Shown here piece after piece: positions 33,602-42,853 of a stretch of 64,000 nucleotides of DNA. Positions within the stretch are counted from its first letter, which is position 1. Each line of letters starts with the position of its first letter. Origin of the DNA: DATJLY01 sp963773665 (lineage in GTDB: Bacteria; Pseudomonadota; Alphaproteobacteria; ATCC43930; CGMCC-115725); NCBI GenBank assembly GCA_963773665.1, contig CAVZBZ010000002.1, positions 744,001-808,000 on the forward strand, read 5' to 3'. The position numbers were made by a program, and so were the translations under genes. The notes under the pieces were generated by a model, which did not search any database, was not told the origin of the DNA, and saw only the letters and a program-made list of their open reading frames with translations.

Positions 33602-35218
33602 TCACCCGTAGCGCGAGAAGCGCTTGCCCTCCTTGACGACGAATTCGACGACCGCCGGCTCGCGCGATTGCGTCACTTCGATCGCCTGCTTCAAGCTCGA
33701 AGCGATCGCCTGCGGCTCGACGACGCGACGCGACCATGCGCCAAGCGCCTTCGCCACATCGGCGTAATTGCCGCCCAGATCGAGCGTGTTGTGCCGCTCG
33801 ATGCCGATCGGCATGGAATCGCGCTCGCCCGCCATGATGCCATTGTTGAACACGATGGTGAGGATGCCGATGCGGTTCCTGACCGCCGTCTCGATATCCA
33901 TCCCGACCATGCCGATCGACGCATCGCCCATGACGTTGATGCAGAGCTTTTCCGGATTGGCGAGCTTCGCGCCCATGATGAGGCCCAGCCCGTGCCCCAG
34001 CTGCGTCGACTTGCCCCAGCCGAGATATCCGCGCGGCACGAGCGTTTCCCAGAACGGCACGAGCTGCTCGCGCGGGCCGCCGGAATCGTGCGTGATGATC
34101 GTGTTCTCGCGCTCCACCACCTGCATGAGGTCGTGGATCACGCGGTACTGGTTGATCGGGGTCTCGGACGAGGTGAGCTCTCCCTGCCACTCTTTGAGCC
34201 ATTCCTCCTTGACCGCGCGCACTTCCTTGGCCGTGCCGTTGGCGCGCTTGCGGTTGCCGATTTCAGCGATGAGCGCCTCGAGCACGAGCTTCGCGTCGCC
34301 GACGCAGGCGGCCTCGGCCGGAAATTCCTTGCCGATATCGGCGGGATCGTTGGTGAGGTGCACGATCTTCTTGCCGTTCGGCACCTTGGGCCCCCACGGC
34401 GTGCGCGTGAGGCTCGAGCCCACCGCAACGACGCGATCGGCCTTGCCGAGGAAGTGGTTGACCATCTTGGGCGCCGACACCACCGCGGCGCCGAGCGCGA
34501 GCGGATGGTTCTCGGGAAAGGCGCTCTTGCCGGTGTTGGTCGTAAGCACCGGCGCATCGAGCAGCTCGGCGAGCTTCACGAGCTCCTTGGTCGCGCTTGC
34601 GTAAAGCACGCCCTGGCCCGCATGGATGACCGGCGCCGACGATTTCAGCAGCACTTCAGCGACCGACTTTATGTCCGCGGGATCCGGCCCCTCGCGATAG
34701 CGCCGCTGCGGCGCGTAGTCGAAGGCGCCCGCCTCGGCCTCCACCATGTCTCCCGGGACCTCGATCAGAACCGGGCCCGGCTTGCCGTTCCGCATGAGAT
34801 GGAAGGCGCGCCGCATGAGCTCAAAGATGCGCGGACCTTGATTGACGCTCGCCGCCCACTTGGTGACGGTGCGGAAGCTCTCGACGGCGTTGAAGGTCGG
34901 CGGCGTATAGGCGCGGTTGAGATTGGCCCCGCCCGGCAGCAGCAGCACCGGCACGTTGTCGCCATAGACCTGAGCCGCGCCGGTAAAGGAGTTTTCGATG
35001 CCGGGGCCGCCCTGCATCGAAAAGATGCCGGTCTTCGCGCCGTCGGTCGAGCGGCTGATCCCGTCGGCAATGCCGACGCCGACACGCTCCTGCCGGCAGA
35101 TCACGGGTTCGAGTCCCGCGGCGATGCACGGATCGATCAGGAGTTGCCGGGGATAGCACACGAGATACTGCACCCCTTCGGCCACGAGCACGCGCGCGAT
35201 CGCTTCGGCGACTTTCAT
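33602..35218 (-). CDS. Thiamine-diphosphate-dependent enzyme (acetolactate synthase-like)
   Basis: This 538-aa protein has the three domains of the PDC/ALS/benzoylformate decarboxylase family. The catalytic Glu is in CRQERVGVGIADG. The central domain (about 190-330) holds the DHS-like fold. The ThDP-binding motif is VMGDASIGMVGMD...FNN near residue 440-470. It could be a decarboxylase or lyase of a 2-keto acid or oxalyl-CoA-type substrate; sequence does not decide. An inverted repeat covers its ribosome-binding region (35226-35255). AAGGGG lies 9 bases before ATG 35218. Confidence 0.85.
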   Translation of the reverse strand: MKVAEAIARVLVAEGVQYLVCYPRQLLIDPCIAAGLEPVICRQERVGVGIADGISRSTDGAKTGIFSMQGGPGIENSFTGAAQVYGDNVPVLLLPGGANLNRAYTPPTFNAVESFRTVTKWAASVNQGPRIFELMRRAFHLMRNGKPGPVLIEVPGDMVEAEAGAFDYAPQRRYREGPDPADIKSVAEVLLKSSAPVIHAGQGVLYASATKELVKLAELLDAPVLTTNTGKSAFPENHPLALGAAVVSAPKMVNHFLGKADRVVAVGSSLTRTPWGPKVPNGKKIVHLTNDPADIGKEFPAEAACVGDAKLVLEALIAEIGNRKRANGTAKEVRAVKEEWLKEWQGELTSSETPINQYRVIHDLMQVVERENTIITHDSGGPREQLVPFWETLVPRGYLGWGKSTQLGHGLGLIMGAKLANPEKLCINVMGDASIGMVGMDIETAVRNRIGILTIVFNNGIMAGERDSMPIGIERHNTLDLGGNYADVAKALGAWSRRVVEPQAIASSLKQAIEVTQSREPAVVEFVVKEGKRFSRYG

Positions 35219-35225
35219 GCCAATC

Positions 35226-35255
35226 CCCTTATCTCCGGTACAGCGAAGATAAGGG
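35226..35255. promoter_or_regulatory. Perfect inverted repeat over the ThDP-gene ribosome-binding site
   Basis: CCCTTATCT (35226-35234) and AGATAAGGG (35247-35255) form a perfect 9-bp inverted repeat with a 12-nt spacer. The arm nearer the gene contains the AGGGG that precedes ATG 35218. It may be a repressor operator or an mRNA hairpin that limits translation. Confidence 0.6.
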
Positions 35256-35372
35256 CCGTCCGCAATCTACGTCCAGGTTCTTGATGCGGCGCTGTTCAAC
35301 CGGCAGAGGAAATCCGAGGGACAAGTTCGCCTGGCCGAAAACTTTTGCGTGGGGCCGACCGTTCATCGCTCG

Positions 35373-37625
35373 ATGGCAGCGCGCACGCGGATCTGGCCCG
35401 GCCTCCCCTACCCTCTCGGCGCGACGTGGGACGGGGTCGGCGTGAATTTCGCGCTGTTCTCCGAGAACGCGGACGCAGTCGAGCTTTGCCTGTTCGACGC
35501 GAGCGGGCAGCACGAGACCGGGCGCATCCGCTTGCCCGAATACACCGACCAGGTCTGGCACGGCTATCTGCCGGACGCGCGGCCCAATCTCCTCTACGGG
35601 TATCGCGTCTACGGGCCCTACCGGCCGCACGAGGGGCACCGCTTCAATCCCAACAAGCTCCTGCTCGATCCCTATGCCAAGGCGCTCCAGGGCGCGATCC
35701 GGTGGAGCGATTCGCATTTCGGCTACCGCATCGGCACGCGGCGCGAGCGCGAGGATTTGACGTTCGACCGCCGCGACAGCGCCCGCTTCATGCCCAAATG
35801 CCGCGTCGTCGATACCGCCTTCACCTGGGGCGACGACCGCCGCCCGAACGTGCCGTGGGAGGAAACCATCGTCCTCGAGGCGCACGTGCGCGGCATGACG
35901 GTGCGGCATCCCGGCGTCGATGCCGAGCGGCGCGGCACTTTCGCGGGCCTCGTCTCGCCGGCCGTGATCGACTACCTCGTCGCACTTGGCATCACGTCGA
36001 TCGAACTGATGCCGGTCCAAGCCTTCATCGACGACCGCTGGCTCGTGCAGCGCGGCCTCAGGAACTATTGGGGATACAACACGATCGGTTTCTTCGCGCC
36101 CGACCCGCGCTATCTCTCGGACGCGCTCGTCACCGATTTCAAGGTGGCGGTAAAGCGCCTACACTATGCCGGCATCGAGGTGCTGCTCAACGTCGTCTAC
36201 AACCACACCGGCGAGGGCAATCACCTGGGGCCGACGCTGTCGCTGCGCGGCATCGACAATGCGTCGTATTACCGGCTCGAGAGCGACAAGCGCTTCTACT
36301 TCGACACGACCGCCACCGGCAACGCGCTCAACCTCGACCATCCGCGCGTCATGCAGCTGGTGATGGACAGCCTGCGCTATTGGGCGAGCGAGATGCACGT
36401 GGACGGTTTCCGCTTCGATCTCGCGCCGACCATCGCGCGCGCCGGCGGCGCCTTTCGGCACGATAGCCTGTTCCTCGGCGCGGTGCGGCAGGATCCGGTC
36501 CTGTCGCGCCGAAAACTCATTGCCGAGCCGTGGGACATCGGCGCCGACGGGTATCAGCTCGGCAATTTTCCGCCCGGCTGGGCGGAATGGAACGGCCAGT
36601 ATCGCGACACGGTCCGGCGCTTCTGGAAAGGCGATACCGGCGTCACGGCCGAAATGGCCTCGCGGCTGGCCGGATCGTCGGACATTTTCGGCCGCCACGG
36701 CCGCCGTCCCTGGGCGAGCGTGAATTTTGTCACGTGTCACGACGGATTCACGCTGCAGGACCTGGTCAGCTACAACGAAAAGCACAACCAGGCGAACGGC
36801 GAAGACAACCACGACGGCGCCGACGCCAATTTCAGCTGGAACTGGGGCGTCGAGGGTCCGACCGAGGATCCCGAGATCGGCGCGCTGCGGCTTCGGCAGA
36901 AGCGCAATTTCCTCGCGACGCTGTTCCTGTCCTTGGGCGTGCCGATGCTGCTGATGGGCGACGAGATCGGCCACACCCAGGGCGGCAACAACAATGCCTA
37001 TTGCCAGGACAATCCGATCTCCTGGATCGAATGGGCGGCAATCCGCCGCGAGGACGAGACGCTCGGCGCGTTCGTGCGCTATCTGATCCAGCTGCGCCGC
37101 CGACATCGCGTGTTCTCGCGGCCGCGCTTTTTCCGCGGCGAGGCGGTCTCGCCCGCCGGCCTCAAGGACATCACGTGGCTCGCGCCGGACGGGCGCGAGG
37201 CCACTGCGACGGATTGGAGCAATCCATTCGCGCTCTGCCTCGGCTATGTGCTGGGAGGTGCTGCCGGCGAATTCTATACGGCCGGCGGGCAGCGCGACGT
37301 CGATGCGAGCTTTCTTATCATGCTCAACGCCTATCACGGCGATATCGATTTCCGCATTCCGCCGCTACCCGCTGCGATGGAATGGGTGCCGCTGCTCGAC
37401 ACCTCGTTGCCGACTGGAATCGCTGAAATCGGAAGGCGCTTTTTCCCCGATGAAGTGTTTTCGCTCAAGGGCCGGTCGTTCGTACTGTTCGTCAACCGCG
37501 CGCCCGAGAAACCGGCGCCGGCGCCCTCGGGAGTGATCGAGGCGGAAGAGCCGCCGCACTTGCCGCCGTTCGTCGCGCGAGAAATGGAAGAGGCTTCGGA
37601 GCACGAAGATGCGCCGCCGACGTAA
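35373..37625 (+). CDS. glgX: Glycogen debranching enzyme GlgX/TreX
   Basis: This 750-aa GH13 isoamylase-type enzyme hydrolyses alpha-1,6 branches of glycogen. The CBM48 domain is N-terminal (PLGATWDGVGVNFALFSE). In the barrel are the nucleophile region DGFRFDLAP, the acid/base region LIAEPWDIG, and VTCHDGFTLQDLV for transition-state binding. Its length matches GlgX (about 650-760). ATG 35373 is preferred; GTG 35349 in frame adds eight residues. It is followed by the remnant of treZ, whose start overlaps its end, so a glycogen-to-trehalose operon was once present (inference). Confidence 0.92.
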   Translation: MAARTRIWPGLPYPLGATWDGVGVNFALFSENADAVELCLFDASGQHETGRIRLPEYTDQVWHGYLPDARPNLLYGYRVYGPYRPHEGHRFNPNKLLLDPYAKALQGAIRWSDSHFGYRIGTRREREDLTFDRRDSARFMPKCRVVDTAFTWGDDRRPNVPWEETIVLEAHVRGMTVRHPGVDAERRGTFAGLVSPAVIDYLVALGITSIELMPVQAFIDDRWLVQRGLRNYWGYNTIGFFAPDPRYLSDALVTDFKVAVKRLHYAGIEVLLNVVYNHTGEGNHLGPTLSLRGIDNASYYRLESDKRFYFDTTATGNALNLDHPRVMQLVMDSLRYWASEMHVDGFRFDLAPTIARAGGAFRHDSLFLGAVRQDPVLSRRKLIAEPWDIGADGYQLGNFPPGWAEWNGQYRDTVRRFWKGDTGVTAEMASRLAGSSDIFGRHGRRPWASVNFVTCHDGFTLQDLVSYNEKHNQANGEDNHDGADANFSWNWGVEGPTEDPEIGALRLRQKRNFLATLFLSLGVPMLLMGDEIGHTQGGNNNAYCQDNPISWIEWAAIRREDETLGAFVRYLIQLRRRHRVFSRPRFFRGEAVSPAGLKDITWLAPDGREATATDWSNPFALCLGYVLGGAAGEFYTAGGQRDVDASFLIMLNAYHGDIDFRIPPLPAAMEWVPLLDTSLPTGIAEIGRRFFPDEVFSLKGRSFVLFVNRAPEKPAPAPSGVIEAEEPPHLPPFVAREMEEASEHEDAPPT

Positions 37626-37743
37626 GCTGCGCTTCGGCGCGGAACTCGTGCCCCTGGGGGTGCGATTCCGGCTGTGGGCGCCCAAGGCGGCGAGCAAGCG
37701 GGATCGCGCCGGATGCGCCGCGGTGCGCCTGCCCAATTATTGA
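37609..37743 (+). pseudogene. treZ: Remnant of treZ (maltooligosyltrehalose trehalohydrolase)
   Basis: A 44-codon frame starts ATG 37609, inside the last codons of glgX. Its start MRRRRKLRFGAELVP, then GVRFRLWAPKAAS, matches the N-terminal E-set domain of TreZ. After about 32 residues the match stops and the frame ends at TGA 37741. No further treZ or treY sequence is found downstream, so most of the gene is deleted. It could still be translated as a 44-aa peptide but cannot be an enzyme. Confidence 0.7.
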
Positions 37744-37843
37744 ACAGGCGGGACTGGCGCTGCGCACAAGCTGGGCGGCAGCGGCTTCTCGCGTGTCGAT
37801 TGTGCCTATAGACTTCCCTGCACCAGCCAGGAGGGGCGATCCG

Positions 37844-38881
37844 ATGATCGGGAAGAATATGTTGGGCCGGGTGTGGGGTCTTGCGCTGGCGCTGGCGCTC
37901 GGCGCGGCGCCTTGGATGGGGCTCGCCGGAAGTGCCGCGGCGGCCGACGCCACGACCTATACGATGAAGCTCGGCTCGCTCACCGTAAACGACGAAGTCT
38001 CTGAATTCCTGAAAACCTTCGCAGCCGGAATCGAGCGCAAATCGGGCGGGCGGCTGAAGGGCGAGATGTTCCCCTCGGGCCAGCTTGGCAGTGCCGCGCG
38101 CGAGATCGAGGGCACCCAGTTCGGCTCGATCCAGGCGATCGCGTTCCCGCCCGATTTCTTTGCCGGGATCGACGAGCGCTTCGAGGTCGCAAGCGCGCCC
38201 GGAACCTTCGCCAGTCCCGACCAGGTGAACCGCGTCCTGTGGGATCCGGCGTTTCGCCTGGCCTTTCTCGCGCTCGGTTCGAACAAGGGCCTGCTCGGGC
38301 TCGCCGTGTTCCTCAATGCGCCGGTCACGATCCTGACGCGCAACCCGGTGCGGCGCCTGGCCGATTTCAAGGGCCTCAAGATCCGCATCCTGGCGTCCGA
38401 CTTCCAGATCGAGCAGATCAAGCGGCTCGACGCGACGCCGGTCGCCATGTCGCTGGGCGACGTCATGCCGGCGCTGCAGCAAGGCGCCATCGACGGCGCG
38501 CTGGCCTCCGTCCCGGCCTTCACGCCGCTCCATTTCTACGAGGCGGCGAAATACATGACCGAGACGAGCCAGTACTACGTCCTCATCGTCGCCGAGCTGA
38601 GCAAGAAATGGTTCGACGCGCTGCCGCCCGACCTGCAGAAGATCGTGCTCGAAGAGGGCGACAGTGCGGCGCACGCGATCGATGTGTGGCGCCAGCACGA
38701 TCTGGCGGATCAGCGCAAGACCTGGACCGATCATGGCGGCGAGCTGATCCAGCTTCCGCCCGCCGACGAGGCCGAGCTGATGAAGCGCATGTCCACGATC
38801 GCCGACGATGTCGGCGCCAAGCGCCCGGCGATCAAGGAGATGTACGACCAGCTCAGCGCCGCCGTGAAGCGGAACCCCTGA
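37844..38881 (+). CDS. Orphan TRAP transporter solute-binding protein (DctP family)
   Basis: This 345-aa periplasmic binding protein of the TRAP class has a Sec signal peptide ending AAAADA. The mature protein starts TYTMKLGSLTVNDEVSEF. The DctP carboxylate-binding Arg region (NPVRRLADFKGLKIRI) and DVMPALQQGAIDGA are present. AGGAGGGG lies before ATG 37844; GTG 37793 in frame is less likely. The DctQ and DctM membrane subunits are absent around it, so it must share a TRAP permease encoded elsewhere or have lost it. It converges on the exporter operon with 1 bp between stops. Confidence 0.87.
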   Translation: MIGKNMLGRVWGLALALALGAAPWMGLAGSAAAADATTYTMKLGSLTVNDEVSEFLKTFAAGIERKSGGRLKGEMFPSGQLGSAAREIEGTQFGSIQAIAFPPDFFAGIDERFEVASAPGTFASPDQVNRVLWDPAFRLAFLALGSNKGLLGLAVFLNAPVTILTRNPVRRLADFKGLKIRILASDFQIEQIKRLDATPVAMSLGDVMPALQQGAIDGALASVPAFTPLHFYEAAKYMTETSQYYVLIVAELSKKWFDALPPDLQKIVLEEGDSAAHAIDVWRQHDLADQRKTWTDHGGELIQLPPADEAELMKRMSTIADDVGAKRPAIKEMYDQLSAAVKRNP

Positions 38882-38882
38882 G

Positions 38883-39992
38883 CTACTGCAGGCGCCGCCC
38901 GAACTGCCAGACGGCCGCGGAGAGCGTGAAGGCGGCGATGAGGGCCATGGGCCAAAGATTGTGCGCCACCTCGGCCGCCGGCATGGCCTTGAGGAACACG
39001 CCCCGCGCGATCACGGTGAAGTAGCGCATCGGATCGACCAGCGTAAGCGGGATCAGCCAGTCCGGCATGTTCTCGACCGGCGTGACGAAGCCTGAAAGCA
39101 GAATGGCCGGCGCGAAAAAGGTGAAGGCGCCGAGGATCGCCTGCTGCTGCGTCGAGACGAGCGAGGAAATGAACAGGCCGACGCCGATCACGGCCACCAG
39201 ATAGACCGCCATTCCGGCGTAGAGCAGCGCAACGCTGCCGAGAAACGGCACGCCCAAGACAAAGACGGCGATCAGCAGGATGGCGCTCGCCTCGCCGATA
39301 CCGATGAGGAAGGCGGGAACCGCCTTGCCGATCAGAATCTCGACCGGCCGCAGCGGCGACACCAGAAGCTGCTCGAACGTGCCGAGCTCGCGTTCGCGCG
39401 CGACCGAGAGCGCCGTCACCACCATGCCGAGCAGCATCGTGAGCGCGCCGATGAGCGCCGGCACCGTGCCCCAGCGGCTCGTGAGATTGGGATTGAACCA
39501 CGCCCGCGACACGAGAACCGTTTTGGGCTTCGGACCGCCTGCCGCGGCGAGCAGGTCCTGGTTGTATTGCGCGATGATCCGTTCGGCATAGCCCTCGACG
39601 ATCTGCGCCGCGTTGGAGCGGCGGCCGTCGAGCAGAAGCTGGACCGAGGAGGCGCGGTGCGCGGCCAGATCGCGCGAGAAATCCTCGCCGATCTCGAGCA
39701 CCAGGATGTCGTCCCCGGAATCGATCGCCCGGCGCGCCGCGGGCTCGCCCGCAACGGGCCGCACCTCGGCGAAATAGGACGAGCTCGCAAAACGCGCGAT
39801 GAGATCCCTCGATTGAACCCCCAGGTCGCGGTTCAGCACGCCCATCCGCACGGACGTGACTTCCTGCGTCATCGCAAAGGCGAAGACGACGAGCTGCACG
39901 ATCGGCGGCACGACGAGGATCGCGCGGCTGCGCGGATCGCGCCAGATCGCGAGCAGCTCCTTGACGATCAGGAAAAGAATGCGCCGCATCAT
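38883..39992 (-). CDS. ybhR: ABC-2-type permease (YbhR-like)
   Basis: This 369-aa exporter permease has one N-terminal span, a large extracytoplasmic domain (about 40-180) and five C-terminal spans (LIGALTMLLGMVVTALSVA, LLIAVFVLGVPFLGSVALLY, and so on). The conserved ABC-2 loop is ARERELGTFEQLLVSPL. It starts 2 bp after the preceding permease. With YbhS-like and two ATPases it completes a YbhGFSR-type exporter; E. coli YbhFSR exports cationic drugs and Na+ or Li+ in some reports. Substrate here is unknown. Confidence 0.85.
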   Translation of the reverse strand: MMRRILFLIVKELLAIWRDPRSRAILVVPPIVQLVVFAFAMTQEVTSVRMGVLNRDLGVQSRDLIARFASSSYFAEVRPVAGEPAARRAIDSGDDILVLEIGEDFSRDLAAHRASSVQLLLDGRRSNAAQIVEGYAERIIAQYNQDLLAAAGGPKPKTVLVSRAWFNPNLTSRWGTVPALIGALTMLLGMVVTALSVARERELGTFEQLLVSPLRPVEILIGKAVPAFLIGIGEASAILLIAVFVLGVPFLGSVALLYAGMAVYLVAVIGVGLFISSLVSTQQQAILGAFTFFAPAILLSGFVTPVENMPDWLIPLTLVDPMRYFTVIARGVFLKAMPAAEVAHNLWPMALIAAFTLSAAVWQFGRRLQ

Positions 39993-39994
39993 GG

Positions 39995-41155
39995 TCAATC
40001 GAGCCTCAGCCGAGTGACGCGGCTCACCGCCACAAGCAGCAGGGTCGCGATCGCCACCATGGCGAGGCCGTTCGGCACGAGCACCGCCCCTACGTCGCCG
40101 ACGAGGAACAGGGTTTGCAGGCTCGGCACGAAATACCGCGCCGGCATCGCATAGGTCAGGATGCGAACCGGCAGCGGCATCGACGCGATCTCGAACAGGA
40201 ATCCCGACAGCATGATCGCCGGCAGGAATCCCGCGATGAGGGCCGCCTGGCTTGCCACGAACTGATTGCGCGCGACCGTCGATATGAGCAGCCCCAACGC
40301 CAGCATGCACATGAGGAACGCCGCCGAAATGCCGGCCAGCGCCCAGAGCGAGCCGCGGAACGGAACGCCGAAAACGAGCACCGTGGCCGCCACGCTCAAG
40401 CCCATCGCCGCCATGCCGAGGAGGAAATAGGGAGCGAGCTTGCCGACGAGCAGCTCGAGCGTGCCGATCGGCGTCGACATCAGCGCCTCCATCGTGCCGC
40501 GCTCCCATTCCCGCGCCACGACGAGCGCGGTCAGCAACAGGCCGATGAGCGTCATGTTGACGGCGACGAGGCCCGGCAGCAGGAACTGCGCGCTCTCGTG
40601 CGCCGGGTTGTACCAGAAACGCGGAACCGCCGAGACAAGCGGCGCCGGCGCGCCGGCGCGTTCGAGCTGCTCCTGCGCGAGCCAGGTGGTCCACAGCCCC
40701 ATCACATAATTCTGCACGAGACCTGCGGTGTTGGGATCGCTGCCATCGACCAGAACCTGGATCGGCGACGTCTCGCCGCGGGCCGCCCGCGCGGAAAATG
40801 CCGCCGGAAGCGCGATCAGTCCCTTGATGCGGCCGGCGACGAGATCCGCTTCGCAAGAGCGCCGGTCGCGCACCTCGCGCATCGCGAAAAAATTCGAATT
40901 GACGAACGAGGCGGCAAAGCTCGTCGCCTCGGGCGTCGGATTCTCGACGGCGACGCAGACCGCCACGTTCTTGAGATCGAGCGACACGCCGAAGCCGAAC
41001 AGAAACAACAGCAGAAGCGGCAGGATTCCGGCGATCAGGATGGCGCTCGGATCGCGCAGGATCTGCAACATCTCCTTGCGCACGAGAGCGAGCACCCGGC
41101 GCACCGGGCTTGCCGCGCCGGTGGCGCGCGCTTCAGGCCGCTTCATCCCGCGCAT
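39995..41155 (-). CDS. ybhS: ABC-2-type permease (YbhS-like)
   Basis: This 386-aa protein has the same architecture as its neighbour: an N-terminal span (ILIAGILPLLLLFLFGFG), an external domain and five spans, with the signature AREWERGTMEALMSTPIG. It overlaps the ATPase gene by 23 bp, which indicates translational coupling. ATG 41155 is used; ATG 41146 is possible. The two permeases are paralogues and probably form a heterodimer. Confidence 0.85.
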   Translation of the reverse strand: MRGMKRPEARATGAASPVRRVLALVRKEMLQILRDPSAILIAGILPLLLLFLFGFGVSLDLKNVAVCVAVENPTPEATSFAASFVNSNFFAMREVRDRRSCEADLVAGRIKGLIALPAAFSARAARGETSPIQVLVDGSDPNTAGLVQNYVMGLWTTWLAQEQLERAGAPAPLVSAVPRFWYNPAHESAQFLLPGLVAVNMTLIGLLLTALVVAREWERGTMEALMSTPIGTLELLVGKLAPYFLLGMAAMGLSVAATVLVFGVPFRGSLWALAGISAAFLMCMLALGLLISTVARNQFVASQAALIAGFLPAIMLSGFLFEIASMPLPVRILTYAMPARYFVPSLQTLFLVGDVGAVLVPNGLAMVAIATLLLVAVSRVTRLRLD

Positions 41156-41882
41156 CCTGCTCGACCAGCGCGATGAAGGCGTCCTCGAGGGTCGGCTGCG
41201 GCCGCGCCGCGCTTCTGACGCTCGCCTTGAGCGCGTCGGGCGAACCCGCGGCGATGACCCGCCCGCGATAGACGAGCGCGATGCGGTCGCAATATTCCGC
41301 CTCGTCGAGGAAATGGGTCGTCACCATGACGGTGACGCCGCGCTCGACCATCGCGTTGATGTCGTACCAGAAGCGGCGGCGCGTCAGCGGATCGACGCCC
41401 GAGGTGGGCTCGTCGAGGAACAGCACGGCCGGCTTGTGCATGACGGCGCAGGCGAGAGCAAGCCGCTGCTTGAAGCCGAGCGGCAGCTCTCCAGCCTGCG
41501 CGTCGATATGGGGATCGAGGGCGAAGCGCTGCCGCGCCGCGGCCAGCGCCGCCTGCCGCCGTTCGCCCGCAAGCCCATAGACGCCGGAAAAGAATTCGAG
41601 ATTTTGCCGCACGCTGAGATCGCCGTAGAGCGAGAATTTCTGCGCCATGTAACCGATCCGGCGCCGCGCCGCCGACCCGGCGCGGTAAAGGTCGAGCCCT
41701 TCGACGAACGCCGCGCCCGATGTCGGCCGCATCAATCCGCACATCATCTTGAAGGTCGTGGACTTTCCTGCCCCGTTCGGGCCAAGCAGCCCGAACACCT
41801 CGCCGCGCCGGATCGAGAAGCCGATGTCCTCAACGGCTGTGAAGCTGCCGAATCGCTTGGTGAGACCGCGCGCCTCGATCAC
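41133..41882 (-). CDS. ABC exporter ATPase, YbhF C-half-like
   Basis: This 249-aa nucleotide-binding protein has Walker A GPNGAGKSTTFKMMCG, signature ELPLGFKQRLALACAV, Walker B VLFLDEPTSGVDP and switch TTHFLDEAEYCDR. It matches the C-terminal half of E. coli YbhF. It overlaps its upstream neighbour (the N-half-like ATPase) by 4 bp, so the two halves are separate proteins here. Confidence 0.87.
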   Translation of the reverse strand: MIEARGLTKRFGSFTAVEDIGFSIRRGEVFGLLGPNGAGKSTTFKMMCGLMRPTSGAAFVEGLDLYRAGSAARRRIGYMAQKFSLYGDLSVRQNLEFFSGVYGLAGERRQAALAAARQRFALDPHIDAQAGELPLGFKQRLALACAVMHKPAVLFLDEPTSGVDPLTRRRFWYDINAMVERGVTVMVTTHFLDEAEYCDRIALVYRGRVIAAGSPDALKASVRSAARPQPTLEDAFIALVEQDARDEAA

Positions 41883-42853
41883 GGGCCCTTCCGCCGGATG
41901 AACGGGCGCGGCCGCCGTGTCGCCCTGCTCCTCGACGCGGACGCCGCCCAGCAGGCGACATAGGCATCCTCGAAGCGCGGCGGGACGGGGTGCGGCTCGG
42001 CCGCCGCCGGCGCAAGCCCAAGCGCCGCCTTGGAGGGCATCGACGCGCCCTCGGCGACGAGGAAGCGCACGGCATGTCCCTGGACGACGCCGTCCGCGAT
42101 ATGCGGCAGGCGCAGGATGCGCGACAGCGCCGCGCGCCCGCCTTCGGCACCGGCATCGGCGAGAAATGCGCGCCCGGCAACCCGTTCGGTCAGCCGGCCA
42201 GGCGGCCCGGCGTGAAGCAGGCGACCCTCATGCAGCAAGAGCACGTCGGCGCAGCGCTCCGCCTCGTCGAGGTAGGACGTGCTCCAAACGACGGCGATGC
42301 CGCGCTCGGCGAGTTCCTCCACCATGCGCCACAGCTCGCGCCGCGAAATCGGATCGACGCCCACGCTCGGCTCGTCGAGCAGCAGCACAAGCGGCGGATG
42401 AACGAGGGCGCAGGCAAGCCCGAGCTTCTGCTTCATGCCGCCGGAAAGCCGGCCGGCGAGACGGGTCTGAAACCGTTCGAGATCGGTGAAGGCAAGGAGG
42501 CGGGCAAAGCTTGCCCGGCGCTCGGCGCCGACGACGCCGCGCAAATCGGCATAAAGCTCGAGATTTTCGCGCACGGTAAGGTCCTCGTAGAGGCCGAAGC
42601 GCTGCGGCATGTAGGCGGCGAGCGCGTGGATCGCGGCGGCCTCGGCCGGGGCCTCGAGGCCGCAGACGGCGATCCGTCCCGCATCGGGCACCAGGAGCCC
42701 GCAGACGAGACGCAGCAGCGTCGATTTTCCGGCGCCATCGGGACCGACGAGGCCGGTGATGCGGCCGGGCGCGATGGCGGCGGTGACGTTGTCGATCGCC
42801 GTGACCGCGCCGAAGCGCTTGCTGACGCCATCGATGGTGATAAGGGGCGTCAT
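41879..42853 (-). CDS. ABC exporter ATPase, YbhF N-half-like
   Basis: This 324-aa ATPase has Walker A GPDGAGKSTLLRLVCG, signature RLSGGMKQKLGLACAL, Walker B LVLLLDEPSVGVDP and a switch region STSYLDEAERC. The tail after residue about 225 is longer than in the partner and may correspond to the YbhF linker. It overlaps the HlyD-like gene by 4 bp and the second ATPase by 4 bp. Confidence 0.87.
   Translation of the reverse strand: MTPLITIDGVSKRFGAVTAIDNVTAAIAPGRITGLVGPDGAGKSTLLRLVCGLLVPDAGRIAVCGLEAPAEAAAIHALAAYMPQRFGLYEDLTVRENLELYADLRGVVGAERRASFARLLAFTDLERFQTRLAGRLSGGMKQKLGLACALVHPPLVLLLDEPSVGVDPISRRELWRMVEELAERGIAVVWSTSYLDEAERCADVLLLHEGRLLHAGPPGRLTERVAGRAFLADAGAEGGRAALSRILRLPHIADGVVQGHAVRFLVAEGASMPSKAALGLAPAAAEPHPVPPRFEDAYVACWAASASRSRATRRPRPFIRRKGP

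Noticed and set aside
33668..35284. Long plus-strand frame opposite the ThDP enzyme
   Set aside because: Composition is His/Arg-rich shadow sequence; the opposite strand has clear ThDP motifs.
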